Below are positions 7,443 through 16,180 of a DNA stretch of 36,016 nt, piece by piece. This DNA comes from an uncultured Oligoflexia bacterium (lineage in GTDB: Bacteria; Bdellovibrionota; Bacteriovoracia; Bacteriovoracales; Bacteriovoracaceae). Every line of letters starts with the position of its first letter. The stretch's first letter is position 1. Position numbers and translations under genes: made by a program. The notes under the pieces were generated by a model. It was not told where the DNA came from. It saw only the letters and a program-made list of their open reading frames with translations, and did no database searches. The stretch is from positions 1 to 36,016 of the forward strand of contig CALDHR010000228.1 in the NCBI GenBank assembly GCA_937898585.1. The letters are read 5' to 3'.

Positions 7443-9298
7443 TGAAATACTTTATTTTTTTTCTTTTAAATCTTCTTTTTAATAGTGCCATTCTTTTATT
7501 TCCTTTAGATTTTTTTGATGCTGCCATTTATGACTCCTTTTTGCGCTTTAGTTTAAAAGAAAAAGTCTCTAGCAACGTGGTCCTTGTGACTTTTGATGAA
7601 TTTTCTGATGATTTTTTTCAACAACAATATCCCTATCCCTTTGCCGTTTATTACTCTATCTTTAATAAAATTATTGATTTAAATCCTCGCATGATTGCTT
7701 TTTCTTTAGATTTTCCTTTCTTTGAAAAAGAAGATTTTCATTGGAAGGAGAAGTTTAATACTCTTTTTTCTTCTTTTTCACCTTCAAAAAAAAGAATTAT
7801 TCAAGGAGAGAGAATTAATCCATGGGGGGAAGAAAAAAGAGTTTTTCATCTCAATGATTTTCCTCATGGGCCAGATATTATTAATTTTGATCACTATGTT
7901 TATGCAAAAGATGGAGTTCATCGAAGAATTTTGACTCGTTTTAGAAAAAAAGAGTCCTTCCCTTTTTTAGTAGCAAAAAATTTTTTGCCAAGGGAAGAAA
8001 AATTTTTGCCTCATGATTATTACTTTGAAAAAGCAGAGGCCTATTTTTCACTTTATCGTTTTCCCTTTTCTCCTAATCTTGCAGGCCAGAGAAGTATTGA
8101 GAGAATATCTTTGAGAGATCTCTATTCAGGATCTTTGGTTTCACTGGACCTTAAAGATAAAATTATTTTATTGGCCAAAGAGTATGAGACGCATGGAGAG
8201 ACTTTTATTGCGACACCTTTTAGCAAAGATGTCTCTAAGAGAAGTACACGGGCCCTCGTAAAGGCCGCTCAGATAGAAGCTTTAATTAACCACCAAAAAT
8301 ATTTAGTCAAACGGGTTCCAGAAAGAGGAGTTAGGATTTTGGGGCTCTTGTTTTCCCTTTGGCCTTCTTTTGCTATCATGTCATCTCTGCCATTGAACAT
8401 TGTTTTGTTATCGCCTTTTTTAATGACTTTTCTTCTCTTTCTTTCTTCTTATCTCTTGCTTCTTTGGGGAGGTATTTATCTTTCTGCTCTTCCCTTTGTT
8501 CTTATTTTTTTTGTGGGCTTTCTTATTTGGGCCCCGTTGAGAAATTTGCGGGAAAGAGAAGAAAAATTAGTCTATTTGCATGAGTCAAATCTTCTCAGAG
8601 AATTAGATGAGTTTAAGGAAAATTTTCTTTCTCTCATAGGACATGATCTTAAGACGCCTCTGAGCAAAGTCTCATTATCTCTTGATTGCTTAGAGCAGGT
8701 TTTGCCTGCACAAAAAAAAACAATATCCTATTTTCAACAATTAAAATCAGGTGTCAGTGAGCTAGAGCGATTGACAGGACTTTTGATGGATTTTGCCAAA
8801 GTTGAAAAGAAGAGCGTTATTTTAGATCTTCAGTCAGTCGATATGAATGACGTTATTAAAGAGGCCATTAAACAAAGAGAGCAGGAGATGAAGAAAAAAA
8901 ATATTTCTTTAACTCTTTTGCTTGATTCTCTTTACCCCCTTTTGATGGATAAAAAATTAATCATAAGGATTCTTATTAATCTTCTCGATAATGCTATTCG
9001 CTACTCACCTGAAAATTCTTCTGTTGTCATTGAGAGCTATGAGACAAAAGAAGAGTGGGTAAAAGTCTCTATTAAAGACAGCGGGATGGGAGTAGAAAAA
9101 GAAGATTCTGCTTTTCTTTTTCAGAAATTTTACAGGGGAAAGAATGTTCAAAAAAAAGAGACTATGGGGCAAGGATTGGGGCTCTATTTGGCCCATTATT
9201 TTATTTCTTTGCATCAGGGAAAAATTTTTTTAGAGTCAACTTCTATGCAGGGTAGCACTTTTTCTTTTGAGCTTCCCTATAATGGAGAAAATAAATGA
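7442..9298 (+). CDS. CHASE2-domain sensor histidine kinase
   Basis: The 618-aa protein starts with a signal-anchor helix. An extracytoplasmic CHASE2 domain (about 24-290) includes the opening VVLVTFDEFSDDF and a later conserved LDLKDKIILLA. Three membrane helices follow (about 298-315, 319-341 and 345-363), then the kinase. The H box HDLKTP has His401, the N box LLDNAIRYSP lies at 514-523, G1 is DSGMG at 546-550 and G2 is GQGLGL at 576-581, so the kinase looks active. It overlaps the NtrC-type regulator by 4 nt, giving a paired two-component system. The signal sensed is unknown. Operon partners (lspA, an Lgt-like protein) point to the envelope. Confidence 0.9.
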   Translation: MKYFIFFLLNLLFNSAILLFPLDFFDAAIYDSFLRFSLKEKVSSNVVLVTFDEFSDDFFQQQYPYPFAVYYSIFNKIIDLNPRMIAFSLDFPFFEKEDFHWKEKFNTLFSSFSPSKKRIIQGERINPWGEEKRVFHLNDFPHGPDIINFDHYVYAKDGVHRRILTRFRKKESFPFLVAKNFLPREEKFLPHDYYFEKAEAYFSLYRFPFSPNLAGQRSIERISLRDLYSGSLVSLDLKDKIILLAKEYETHGETFIATPFSKDVSKRSTRALVKAAQIEALINHQKYLVKRVPERGVRILGLLFSLWPSFAIMSSLPLNIVLLSPFLMTFLLFLSSYLLLLWGGIYLSALPFVLIFFVGFLIWAPLRNLREREEKLVYLHESNLLRELDEFKENFLSLIGHDLKTPLSKVSLSLDCLEQVLPAQKKTISYFQQLKSGVSELERLTGLLMDFAKVEKKSVILDLQSVDMNDVIKEAIKQREQEMKKKNISLTLLLDSLYPLLMDKKLIIRILINLLDNAIRYSPENSSVVIESYETKEEWVKVSIKDSGMGVEKEDSAFLFQKFYRGKNVQKKETMGQGLGLYLAHYFISLHQGKIFLESTSMQGSTFSFELPYNGENK

Positions 9299-10668
9299 GC
9301 TTAGTTCTTATTGTTGATGACGATTTAGACCTGCAACTTTTACTCAAAGAGGCCCTTCAGTTAAGAGGGTATGATGTTCTATTGGCCAGTGATGGTTTAA
9401 AAGCGTTAGAAATTGTTGAAGAGAGTAAAGATCTTTCTTTTGTTTTTTTGGACCTCAATATGCCTGAAATGAGGGGAAATGAAGTTTTAGAAAAAATAAA
9501 GATGATTCGCCCTCATCTTATTGTCATCATGCTGACGGCCCATTCGACAATTCAAGATGCCGTCTCTTGCATTAAGCAAGGGGCCTATGATTTTTTAGAA
9601 AAGCCGGCAAAAGTTGATGACTTAGTCTCTCTTATGCAAAGAGCAGGTGAGGCCAAGCAACTTTTAGAGACGGCCCGTTACAGTGGTCCTCGAGTAGAGG
9701 GAATGATTGGTGATTCACCTCCTATGGAGCAACTTTTTTTTCTTATGGAAAAACTTGGCCGGGTGAAGACTCCTGTTTTAATTAGGGGAGAGTCGGGAAC
9801 AGGTAAGGAGCTGGTGGCCAGGGCCATTCATTTTAATTCTGATAATAAAAGTGGTCCCTTTGTGGTGATTAACTGCGCGGCCATGCCAGAGAATCTCTTA
9901 GAATCAGAGCTCTTTGGCCATGAAAAAGGGGCCTTTACAGGGGCCACAGAGCGTAAAATGGGTAAATGCCTACAGGCCAATGGAGGGACACTTTTTCTTG
10001 ATGAAATAGCAGAGATGCCTTTACTGCTTCAGGCCAAAATTTTGCGTTTTTTGCAGGAAAAAAGCTTTACTCCCGTTGGTTCTTTAAGGGAGGTTAAAGT
10101 GGATGTGCGGATTTTGGCGGCCACGCACCAAGCTCTGGAAGACATGATTGAGGCCAAAGAATTTCGCTTGGATCTTTTCTATCGCCTCAACGTGATGCCG
10201 TTAAAATTAGCACCTCTTAGAGAGCGTAAAGAAGATATTTCTTCTCTTTTGGCCCACTACATCGCTTTTTTTAATAAGCAGTTTAATCTCAATATTCAAG
10301 GAGTAGATCCTTGTGTTTTAGATACTCTTCTTCAATATCACTGGCCGGGAAATATTCGAGAATTGAAAAATGTTGTGGAGCATGCTTTTATTTTAGAGGA
10401 AAGTGATCTTATTACCCTTAGCTCTCTTCCTTCAGAGATTAAAGAGCTTGCCCCTGTTGGTCCTTATAAGCGCGATTATCTTGATACAAGAGTAGAGGGG
10501 TTAGACTTTAAGCGGGAAAAAGAATCTTTTGAGCGAGAATTTTTAAAACAGGCCCTGGAACGCAATCAAGGAAAAATTAACCAGACGGCCCTCATGGCCA
10601 ATATCCCTAAAAAAACGCTGCTGCGAAAAATTGATTTCTATCAGATGAAATCTACAGGAAAACAATGA
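9295..10668 (+). CDS. NtrC-family sigma-54-dependent response regulator
   Basis: The 457-aa protein has three domains. The receiver (about 1-120) has acidic VDDD at 7-10, phospho-acceptor Asp53 and Lys103. The AAA+ domain (about 135-370) has Walker A GESGTGKE at 165-172, the sigma-54 contact loop GAFTGA at 212-217, LDE at 235-237 and WPGNIREL at 350-357. The C-terminus (about 410-450) is a Fis-type helix-turn-helix. All residues needed for phosphorylation and ATP-driven open-complex formation are present. It overlaps the CHASE2 kinase and lspA by 4 nt each, so the kinase is its likely partner. Its target promoters would carry sigma-54 elements, and I saw none clearly in this operon. Confidence 0.94.
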   Translation: MSLVLIVDDDLDLQLLLKEALQLRGYDVLLASDGLKALEIVEESKDLSFVFLDLNMPEMRGNEVLEKIKMIRPHLIVIMLTAHSTIQDAVSCIKQGAYDFLEKPAKVDDLVSLMQRAGEAKQLLETARYSGPRVEGMIGDSPPMEQLFFLMEKLGRVKTPVLIRGESGTGKELVARAIHFNSDNKSGPFVVINCAAMPENLLESELFGHEKGAFTGATERKMGKCLQANGGTLFLDEIAEMPLLLQAKILRFLQEKSFTPVGSLREVKVDVRILAATHQALEDMIEAKEFRLDLFYRLNVMPLKLAPLRERKEDISSLLAHYIAFFNKQFNLNIQGVDPCVLDTLLQYHWPGNIRELKNVVEHAFILEESDLITLSSLPSEIKELAPVGPYKRDYLDTRVEGLDFKREKESFEREFLKQALERNQGKINQTALMANIPKKTLLRKIDFYQMKSTGKQ

Positions 10669-11156
10669 ATAATTTATTTAAATCTTTTGTTATTTTGTTA
10701 GTGATTGTGTTGCTAGATCAAGTGACAAAAGCAATGATTCAATCTTCTTTTATTTTAGGTGAAACGAGGAGCATTATTCCTCATTTTTTTAACCTTACTT
10801 ATGTGAAAAATACGGGGGCCGCTTTTGGCATGCTGGCCGATGGGCCCTTGCTTGTTAGGCAAGTTCTCTTTTTATTTTTACCTGTAGTGGCCTGTTTTTA
10901 TTTGGCCTATCTTTTAATAAAAGAGCGAAAAAAAGCGGGCCTTCTTTTTTGGAGTTATTTGCTTATTCTATCAGGGGCCATTGGCAATCTCATTGATCGA
11001 TTTTCGATGGGGTATGTCGTGGATTTCTTAGATTTTTATTGGAAAGATTATCACTTTGCCTCTTTTAATGTGGCCGACAGTGCAATCTCTATTGCTGCCT
11101 TTTTATTGATCTTAGATGCTTTTTTGGGAATGAAAAAAAGTGCACGCTCTTCTTAG
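10665..11156 (+). CDS. lspA: Lipoprotein signal peptidase (signal peptidase II)
   Basis: This inner-membrane aspartic protease removes signal peptides from diacylated prolipoproteins. The 163-aa protein has four membrane helices and the family signatures: LLDQVTKAMI (17-26), KNTGAAFGM (48-56), GNLIDR (107-112), VVDFLDF with catalytic Asp120, and FNVADSAIS with catalytic Asp138. Length is normal for the family (about 160-170 aa). It overlaps the regulator gene upstream by 4 nt and the Lgt-like gene downstream by 17 nt. Placement behind a sigma-54 two-component system suggests its expression may follow that system. Confidence 0.96.
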   Translation: MNNLFKSFVILLVIVLLDQVTKAMIQSSFILGETRSIIPHFFNLTYVKNTGAAFGMLADGPLLVRQVLFLFLPVVACFYLAYLLIKERKKAGLLFWSYLLILSGAIGNLIDRFSMGYVVDFLDFYWKDYHFASFNVADSAISIAAFLLILDAFLGMKKSARSS

Positions 11157-11784
11157 CGGTCTTTTGTGGAGCATCGGTTATCTTTTTTGTAGTTTTTCCT
11201 TTTCAGTAGAAAAACAAAAAATTCTTCGGTTTTATTTTCTTTCTCTTTTTCTTGTCTCCTTTATGGGAGGAAAACTTTTTTTTTATCTTACTTACCCTTA
11301 TCTAAAATATTCTTTTTGGCCATTTCTTATGGGTGGAGGGCTTGTTTTTAACGGTGCTTTTTTATTTGCCTTGTTTTTCACCTTTTTTTTTCAACAAAAA
11401 TTTTTCCTTTTTTCCGAGGAAGATCTCAAAAAGATGATCTCTTTATTCTTGCTGCTTCATGTTCTAGGACGATTAGGCTGCCTTTATGTGGGGTGTTGCC
11501 AGGGGAGCATAGGAGGAATTTCTCTTGTTATCCTAGAGATGATAGTGCTGCTCTTTCTTTTTTTCTGTTTAAGGGGAATCTCATTTTTTAACAAGGCCTC
11601 TTTTTTTTATCACTTAGGGGCGTATTTTTTTTGTTATGGTTTCTTTCGCCTTGTAGGAGATTTTTTTCGCACAGGAGGCGAGAGAATTTCTTTTTCTCCC
11701 TCTCAGTACCTTTCTTGCGTGATGCTTCTTGCAGGCATGGTGCTCTTCTTTAAGAGGCCTTCAGAGGAGAGTTTTTTTCCATAA
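11140..11784 (+). CDS. Short Lgt-family (prolipoprotein diacylglyceryl transferase-like) membrane protein
   Basis: The 214-aa multi-pass protein starts at GTG 11140 inside lspA. It shows the Lgt pattern GGGLVFNGAFL (65-75), LGRLGC.Y.GCCQG (109-122) and FFRLVGDFFR (168-177). The arginines matching the two essential Lgt arginines are Arg111 and Arg170. However, the conserved His of HGG is Asn71 here, and the protein is 50-80 residues shorter than standard Lgt. The GCCxG variant belongs to an Lgt-like subfamily. Next to lspA a lipoprotein role is attractive, but it may be a paralog with a different acceptor. A full-length lgt elsewhere in the genome would settle this. Its end overlaps the convergent ferredoxin by 35 nt. 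Confidence 0.72.
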   Translation: MHALLSGLLWSIGYLFCSFSFSVEKQKILRFYFLSLFLVSFMGGKLFFYLTYPYLKYSFWPFLMGGGLVFNGAFLFALFFTFFFQQKFFLFSEEDLKKMISLFLLLHVLGRLGCLYVGCCQGSIGGISLVILEMIVLLFLFFCLRGISFFNKASFFYHLGAYFFCYGFFRLVGDFFRTGGERISFSPSQYLSCVMLLAGMVLFFKRPSEESFFP

Positions 11785-12154
11785 TTTCCACGTATTTTTC
11801 TTCATCGATATAAAGTTGGGTGGAGAGGGTCTCTGTTCCCCAGGCCACAAAAGCATCATCGTGTTCATACATAGTGATGGTATCCCAAGGACAATCAATA
11901 GAACAGTTTTGGCAGCCAATACAGCGAGAAAAGTCAATTTCAACGACTTGCTGGTATCCAGGATTGCTGGGATCGGGACCAGGGACAAGTTCAATGGAAT
12001 CAACAGGGCAGCCGGCAATACAGACCTCGCAGCCCGTGCAACCACTTTGATGAACAAGGGCCAAGAGCTTGGGCGGTTTCTTTCCTTTGCGCAAGGGCTT
12101 GAGGCGCGCTGTGTGAAAGGGATTTTCTATTTTTATTTTTGCTTCATCACTCAT
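11750..12154 (-). CDS. 2[4Fe-4S] ferredoxin-type protein with N- and C-terminal extensions
   Basis: The 134-aa protein carries two cluster motifs, CTGCEVCIAGCP and CIGCQNCSIDCP, separated by a 30-residue loop rich in Pro and Gly. A basic N-terminal arm (PLRKGKKPPK) and an acidic C-terminal tail surround them. I chose ATG 12154 because AAGGA lies 7 nt upstream. An in-frame start at 12190 lacks one. It is probably an electron-transfer protein, but the partner is unknown. The upstream neighbour icmF is divergent. The 3' end overlaps the Lgt-like gene by 35 nt. A 169-aa frame on the opposite strand is a shadow. Confidence 0.85.
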   Translation of the reverse strand: MSDEAKIKIENPFHTARLKPLRKGKKPPKLLALVHQSGCTGCEVCIAGCPVDSIELVPGPDPSNPGYQQVVEIDFSRCIGCQNCSIDCPWDTITMYEHDDAFVAWGTETLSTQLYIDEEKYVEIMEKNSPLKAS

Positions 12155-12322
12155 GGAATATCCTTTGGTAAGAGAGGGGTTTTTTTCCATTATATTCTAC
12201 TCTTCGACTCATTTATAGAACAGATGAGGAGATTTTGACGATGAAAAAAGTTTAAGGCAAACTGTTCATCAATAGAAAAGCTTTATAAAATTAGTTTCCT
12301 TCTTTTATCAAGGATAAACTTT

Positions 12323-15300
12323 GTGACAGAGACCCACTCTCCTTTGCGTTTTGTTTCCGCTGCCGCGCTTTTTGATGGACACGATGTTTCCATTAATATT
12401 ATTCGGCGCATTCTTCAAGAGAAAGGTGTGGAGGTGATCCATCTAGGGCATAATCGAAGTGCTCAGGATATCGCCAAGGCCGCTCTTGAAGAAGATGCTC
12501 AGGGAGTGGCCATTAGCTCTTACCAGGGCGGGCATAATGAGTTTTTTCCCTATGTCGTTCAACTACTGCAAGAAAATGGGGGAAAAGAAATTAAGGTTTT
12601 TGGCGGTGGGGGCGGCGTTATTATCCCTAAAGAAATTGAAGCACTCCACCGTGCAGGAGTAGAGCATATTTATTCGCCTGCTGATGGAATGCAACTTGGC
12701 CTTGAAGGCATTATCGAAGACATGATTAAGCGGGCCCAAAAAAGTAAGCAGCAAAAAAGTGATGTAGAATCTCTTTTGGTAAAAAAAGAAAAATCTCACA
12801 GCGATATCGCAAAAATTCTCAGTGCCATTGAGAATAAAGAGATTGAAGCTTCAAATTTCTCAGTTGCCAGTAAAAGCAAAAAAGAAGATTGCCGTGTCCT
12901 TGGTATTACGGGAACGGGAGGGGCCGGAAAATCTTCTCTCCTCGACGAATTGTTGCTGCGTTTTTTGCGCTTTTATCCTGAGATTCATCTCGCTGTTCTT
13001 TGCGTTGATCCTTCTAGTAAATTGCGCAAAGGTGCTCTTTTGGGAGATCGCATTCGCGTAGGAGCGGCCGCCTCAGAGAGGATTTATTTTCGTTCTTTGG
13101 CGACGCGTGAGTCCCAGACAGAAATTAGTCAGGCCACTTCAGAGATGATCTCTTTTTTAAAAGCTTCACAACTCTTTGATCTTATTATCGTAGAGACTTC
13201 AGGCATTGGGCAAGTTTCTAACGAGATTACTTCCATCAGTGATAAGAGTCTCTATGTCATGACCAGTGAATTTGGAGCGCCTACTCAATTGGAAAAAATT
13301 GAAATGCTCAGCAGCGCTGATTTTATTGTTATCAATAAGTTTGAGCGAGAGCGCTCAGAAGATGCCTTAAGAGATGTACGCAAGCAGTACCGTCGCAATA
13401 AAAAAATGTTTTCCCTTGAGATTAAAGACAACGATCTGCCTATCTTTGGAACATGTGCCGGCCAATTTAATGATCAAGGCGTCAATATGCTTTTTAAAAG
13501 CATTATTCTTGAAATGCTGCCTGACTCGTTTGATAAAAAAAGTGTCTCAGATCTCTTTACAGGAGAAAAGCAGTCTTCTCCTCGTTATCTGATTCCTCCC
13601 TCGAAAACAAACTATCTCTCACAAGTGGCCGAAGTTTGTGAAAATTATCGCAAAAAAGTTTTGGCCAGTAGAACAAAGATAGAAGAGTTGGAGGCCAAAA
13701 GAGTTTTGAAAATAGAGTGTTCTGCTTTAGAAAAAGAACTATCAGTTGAACTTGAACTTATTGAACAATATCAAAAGGCCAGAGAATCATTTAAGGAGAG
13801 TTATGAGACACTTTCAGGCCTTCGCCTCCCTCAAGTAACTCTTCCCAAAGAAACACTCTCTCTTTATGGGCTTTATGAATTTTTGGCCACGCAAAATCTT
13901 CCCGGATTTTTTCCCTATGCCGCCGGGCTTTTTCCTTACAAAAGAACAGATGAGCTTCCCACACGTCAATTTGCAGGAGAAGGTGGTCCTTCGCGAACCA
14001 ATAAACGTTTTCATTTTTTGTCAAAAAACGAAACATTTAAACGCCTCTCCACTGCTTTTGATTCAGTGACACTTTATGGAGAAGAACCTCACGAGAGACC
14101 TGATATTTTTGGAAAAATTGGGGAGTCAGGAGTAAGCATTGCCACCTTAGATGATATGGAAGAGCTGTTTAAGGGCATTGATCTTGCTGATAAAACCACT
14201 TCTGTTTCCATGACCATTAATGGGCCGGCCGCGATTATTTTGGCCATGTTTATGAATGCTGCTTTTAAACAACAACTAAAGGGTGATGATTATCACAATA
14301 AAGAAAAACGCATTGCTATTATGAAGCAAGTGCGTGGAACAGTGCAGGCCGATATCCTTAAAGAAGATCAAGCGCAAAACACCTGCATTTTTTCACTGAA
14401 TTTTTCCTTGAAACTTATGGGGGATGTGCAGGAATTTTTTTCTAAAAATGAGATAAAAAATTATTATACCGTCTCTATTAGTGGCTATCACATTGCTGAA
14501 GCTGGAGCTAACCCCATCACACAATTGGCCTTTACGCTCGCTAATGGACTTACTTACATTGAATATTACCTTTCGCGCGGCCTTGATATTGATAGTATTT
14601 GCAACAACCTCTCTTTTTTCTTTAGCAATGGTCTCGACGCAGAATATAGCGTTTTAGGGAGAGTGGCGCGAAAAATTTGGGCCATCACCATGCGGGATAA
14701 ATATGGCGCCAGCGAGCGTTCTCAGAGGCTTAAATATCATGTTCAAACATCGGGGCGATCTCTTCATGCTCAAGAAATTGACTTTAATGATATTCGAACA
14801 ACTTTGCAGGCCCTTACGGCCCTTCAGGAAAATTGTAATTCTCTTCACACCAATGCTTATGATGAGGCCATTACAACGCCCACCGAAGAAAGCGTTCGGC
14901 GTGCTCTGGCCATTCAGCTTATTTTAAACCGAGAGTTTGGTCCTTTGAAGACAGATAATATCATGCAAGGATCTTTTTATTATGATCTCTTGGCAGAATT
15001 AGTAGAAGAAGCAGTTTTAAAGGAATTTCATCGTCTCTCTTCGCGGGGAGGTGTTCTTGGCGCGATGGAAGGACTCTATCAGAGAGGAAAAATTCAAGAT
15101 GAATCACATCACTATGAATCTCTAAAAGACAGTGGCGATCTTCCCATTATCGGTGTGAATACTTTTATTGCTCCCGATGTTCATGAGCAGATGAAAGAAG
15201 AAATTGATCTTTCTCGCTCCTCTTATGAAGAAAAAAATCAGCAGTTGCAGCGCCTCAATGATTTTAAAAAACGACATCAAAAACATTCACAAGAGGCCCT

Positions 15301-15436
15301 TCATAAATTGGCCCAAGTGGTTTTAAGTGAAGGAAATATCTTTGAAGAGCTCCTTGAGACAGTAGAGCATTGTTCTTTAGGAGAAATCACTCACTGCCTT
15401 AACTCCCTTGGAGGAATTTATCGGCGAGGAGTCTGA
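12323..15436 (+). CDS. icmF: Fused isobutyryl-CoA mutase IcmF (B12 domain, G-protein chaperone and mutase in one chain)
   Basis: The 1037-aa protein catalyses adenosylcobalamin-dependent carbon-skeleton rearrangement of short acyl-CoAs. The N-terminal B12-binding domain (about 8-140) has FDGHDVSIN with the cobalt-ligating His20. The MeaB-like GTPase (about 190-400) has the P-loop GTGGAGKS (197-204), VDPSSKLRKGALLGDRIR, ETSGIGQ and NKFE, where relatives usually read NKFD. The mutase part (about 510-1030) has GLFPYKR, PSRTNKRFHFLS and YHIAEAGANPITQLAFTLANG. Domain order and length fit IcmF (about 1090 aa) and not separate methylmalonyl-CoA mutase subunits. The start is GTG with AAGGA 8-9 nt upstream. 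The window also encodes a cobalamin adenosyltransferase at 24349. Confidence 0.93.
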   Translation: MTETHSPLRFVSAAALFDGHDVSINIIRRILQEKGVEVIHLGHNRSAQDIAKAALEEDAQGVAISSYQGGHNEFFPYVVQLLQENGGKEIKVFGGGGGVIIPKEIEALHRAGVEHIYSPADGMQLGLEGIIEDMIKRAQKSKQQKSDVESLLVKKEKSHSDIAKILSAIENKEIEASNFSVASKSKKEDCRVLGITGTGGAGKSSLLDELLLRFLRFYPEIHLAVLCVDPSSKLRKGALLGDRIRVGAAASERIYFRSLATRESQTEISQATSEMISFLKASQLFDLIIVETSGIGQVSNEITSISDKSLYVMTSEFGAPTQLEKIEMLSSADFIVINKFERERSEDALRDVRKQYRRNKKMFSLEIKDNDLPIFGTCAGQFNDQGVNMLFKSIILEMLPDSFDKKSVSDLFTGEKQSSPRYLIPPSKTNYLSQVAEVCENYRKKVLASRTKIEELEAKRVLKIECSALEKELSVELELIEQYQKARESFKESYETLSGLRLPQVTLPKETLSLYGLYEFLATQNLPGFFPYAAGLFPYKRTDELPTRQFAGEGGPSRTNKRFHFLSKNETFKRLSTAFDSVTLYGEEPHERPDIFGKIGESGVSIATLDDMEELFKGIDLADKTTSVSMTINGPAAIILAMFMNAAFKQQLKGDDYHNKEKRIAIMKQVRGTVQADILKEDQAQNTCIFSLNFSLKLMGDVQEFFSKNEIKNYYTVSISGYHIAEAGANPITQLAFTLANGLTYIEYYLSRGLDIDSICNNLSFFFSNGLDAEYSVLGRVARKIWAITMRDKYGASERSQRLKYHVQTSGRSLHAQEIDFNDIRTTLQALTALQENCNSLHTNAYDEAITTPTEESVRRALAIQLILNREFGPLKTDNIMQGSFYYDLLAELVEEAVLKEFHRLSSRGGVLGAMEGLYQRGKIQDESHHYESLKDSGDLPIIGVNTFIAPDVHEQMKEEIDLSRSSYEEKNQQLQRLNDFKKRHQKHSQEALHKLAQVVLSEGNIFEELLETVEHCSLGEITHCLNSLGGIYRRGV

Positions 15437-15458
15437 GTTTGAAGATGAGACAAAAGAG

Positions 15459-15486
15459 TTGCAATCCTTGAAGAATTTGCTATAAG
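15459..15486 (+). promoter_or_regulatory. Probable sigma-70 promoter of tRNA-Leu
   Basis: A -35 element TTGCAA (15459-15464), a 16-bp spacer and a -10 element TATAAG (15481-15486) sit 24 bp before the mature 5' end of tRNA-Leu. Position and match are good for a stable-RNA promoter. It lies just after the icmF stop codon. Confidence 0.6.
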
Positions 15487-15510
15487 CAACAAGCTAAATT
15501 TCTCCAAAAT

Positions 15511-15595
15511 GCCCAGGTGGTGAAACTGGTAGACACGTACGCTTGAGGGGCGTATGCCGCAAGGTGTGAAGGTTCAAGTCCTTTCCTGGGCACCA
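15511..15595 (+). tRNA. tRNA-Leu (anticodon GAG), CCA encoded
   Basis: The 85-nt class II tRNA has the acceptor stem GCCCAGG (15511-15517) pairing with CCTGGGC (15585-15591), discriminator A and encoded CCA at the end. The anticodon stem TACGC/GCGTA encloses the loop TTGAGGG, giving anticodon GAG at 15545-15547, which reads CUC and CUU. The long variable arm (around TGCCGCAAGGTGT) is as expected for Leu. The T loop TTCAAGT is present. No clear terminator follows before the convergent cytochrome gene. Confidence 0.97.
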
Positions 15596-15613
15596 TAAAT
15601 TTTCTTTAATCTC

Positions 15614-16015
15614 TTATTCCAACATTCCCTTAATTTTTGTAGAACTCAATGTTGCTACATAGGCCGATACATTTTCAATATCTTGTGGAGTGAGATTTTT
15701 AATTTTTAACTTCATTGTATTTGTATATGCTGTCTTGCGCGAACCATCGTGAATGGCCGTCATTTGTTTGACAATATACTGTTCATTAAGTCCGGCAATG
15801 GGAGGTCCTTTCATAGCGTTGAGTTTTAAAGGAGTGCCTTTGGCCTTCCCCTCGCCTTTTTTGTCATGGCAAAGAGCGCAGTTAATTTTTTTCCACACTT
15901 TTTCTCCTTCTTTGGCATCAGCTGCGGCCATGAGAGAAGAAAAGGTTGTTGTTGTAAGTGAGAAGGCCAAAAAAGAGCGAAGAGCAACTCTATAGATTGA
16001 TTTTTTCATTTGCAT
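15614..16015 (-). CDS. Periplasmic class I cytochrome c
   Basis: The 133-aa protein has a Sec signal peptide (basic MQMKKSIYR, hydrophobic core, AAADA cleavage region near residue 33). A single haem c site CALCH is at 46-50, and the likely axial Met101 is in TNTMKLK. The fold size fits small mono-haem cytochromes of the c4/c5 type, which feed electrons to terminal oxidases. The divergently placed cbb3 oxidase operon makes it a plausible donor to CcoO/CcoP. I chose ATG 16015 because AAGGGGA lies 5-7 nt before it, which excludes the longer in-frame start at 16030. No clear terminator separates it from tRNA-Leu. Confidence 0.87.
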   Translation of the reverse strand: MQMKKSIYRVALRSFLAFSLTTTTFSSLMAAADAKEGEKVWKKINCALCHDKKGEGKAKGTPLKLNAMKGPPIAGLNEQYIVKQMTAIHDGSRKTAYTNTMKLKIKNLTPQDIENVSAYVATLSSTKIKGMLE

Positions 16016-16102
16016 TTTATCCCCTTGCAAAATTGTTAATTATTGTGGGAATAGTATATCAAAAGAAAAAATAATAAACGAAAAATTTAAAAGAGGAAAA
16101 GA

Positions 16103-16116
16103 GTGATTAAAGTCAT
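16103..16116. promoter_or_regulatory. Candidate FNR/CRP-family operator upstream of the cbb3 operon
   Basis: GTGATTAAAGTCAT matches the FNR consensus TTGAT-N4-ATCAA at 7 of 10 fixed positions and keeps the TGA-N6-TCA core. It lies 65-78 bp before the ccoI start, in the 165-bp gap shared with the divergent cytochrome c. A weak -10 (TATTCT, 16149-16154) would put it near -50. Control of cbb3 oxidase by FNR-type regulators is known in other bacteria. Here it is inference. Confidence 0.35.
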
Positions 16117-16180
16117 CTTTTTTTCTCAAGAGCAATGTTAGAAAAAAATATTCTTTAGGCCGTTAGCAGCGAGATTTTCC

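Noticed and set aside
11729-12238. 169-aa plus-strand ORF
   Set aside because: It is antisense to the ferredoxin with two clear cluster motifs, has no recognisable protein features and overlaps the Lgt-like gene in another frame.
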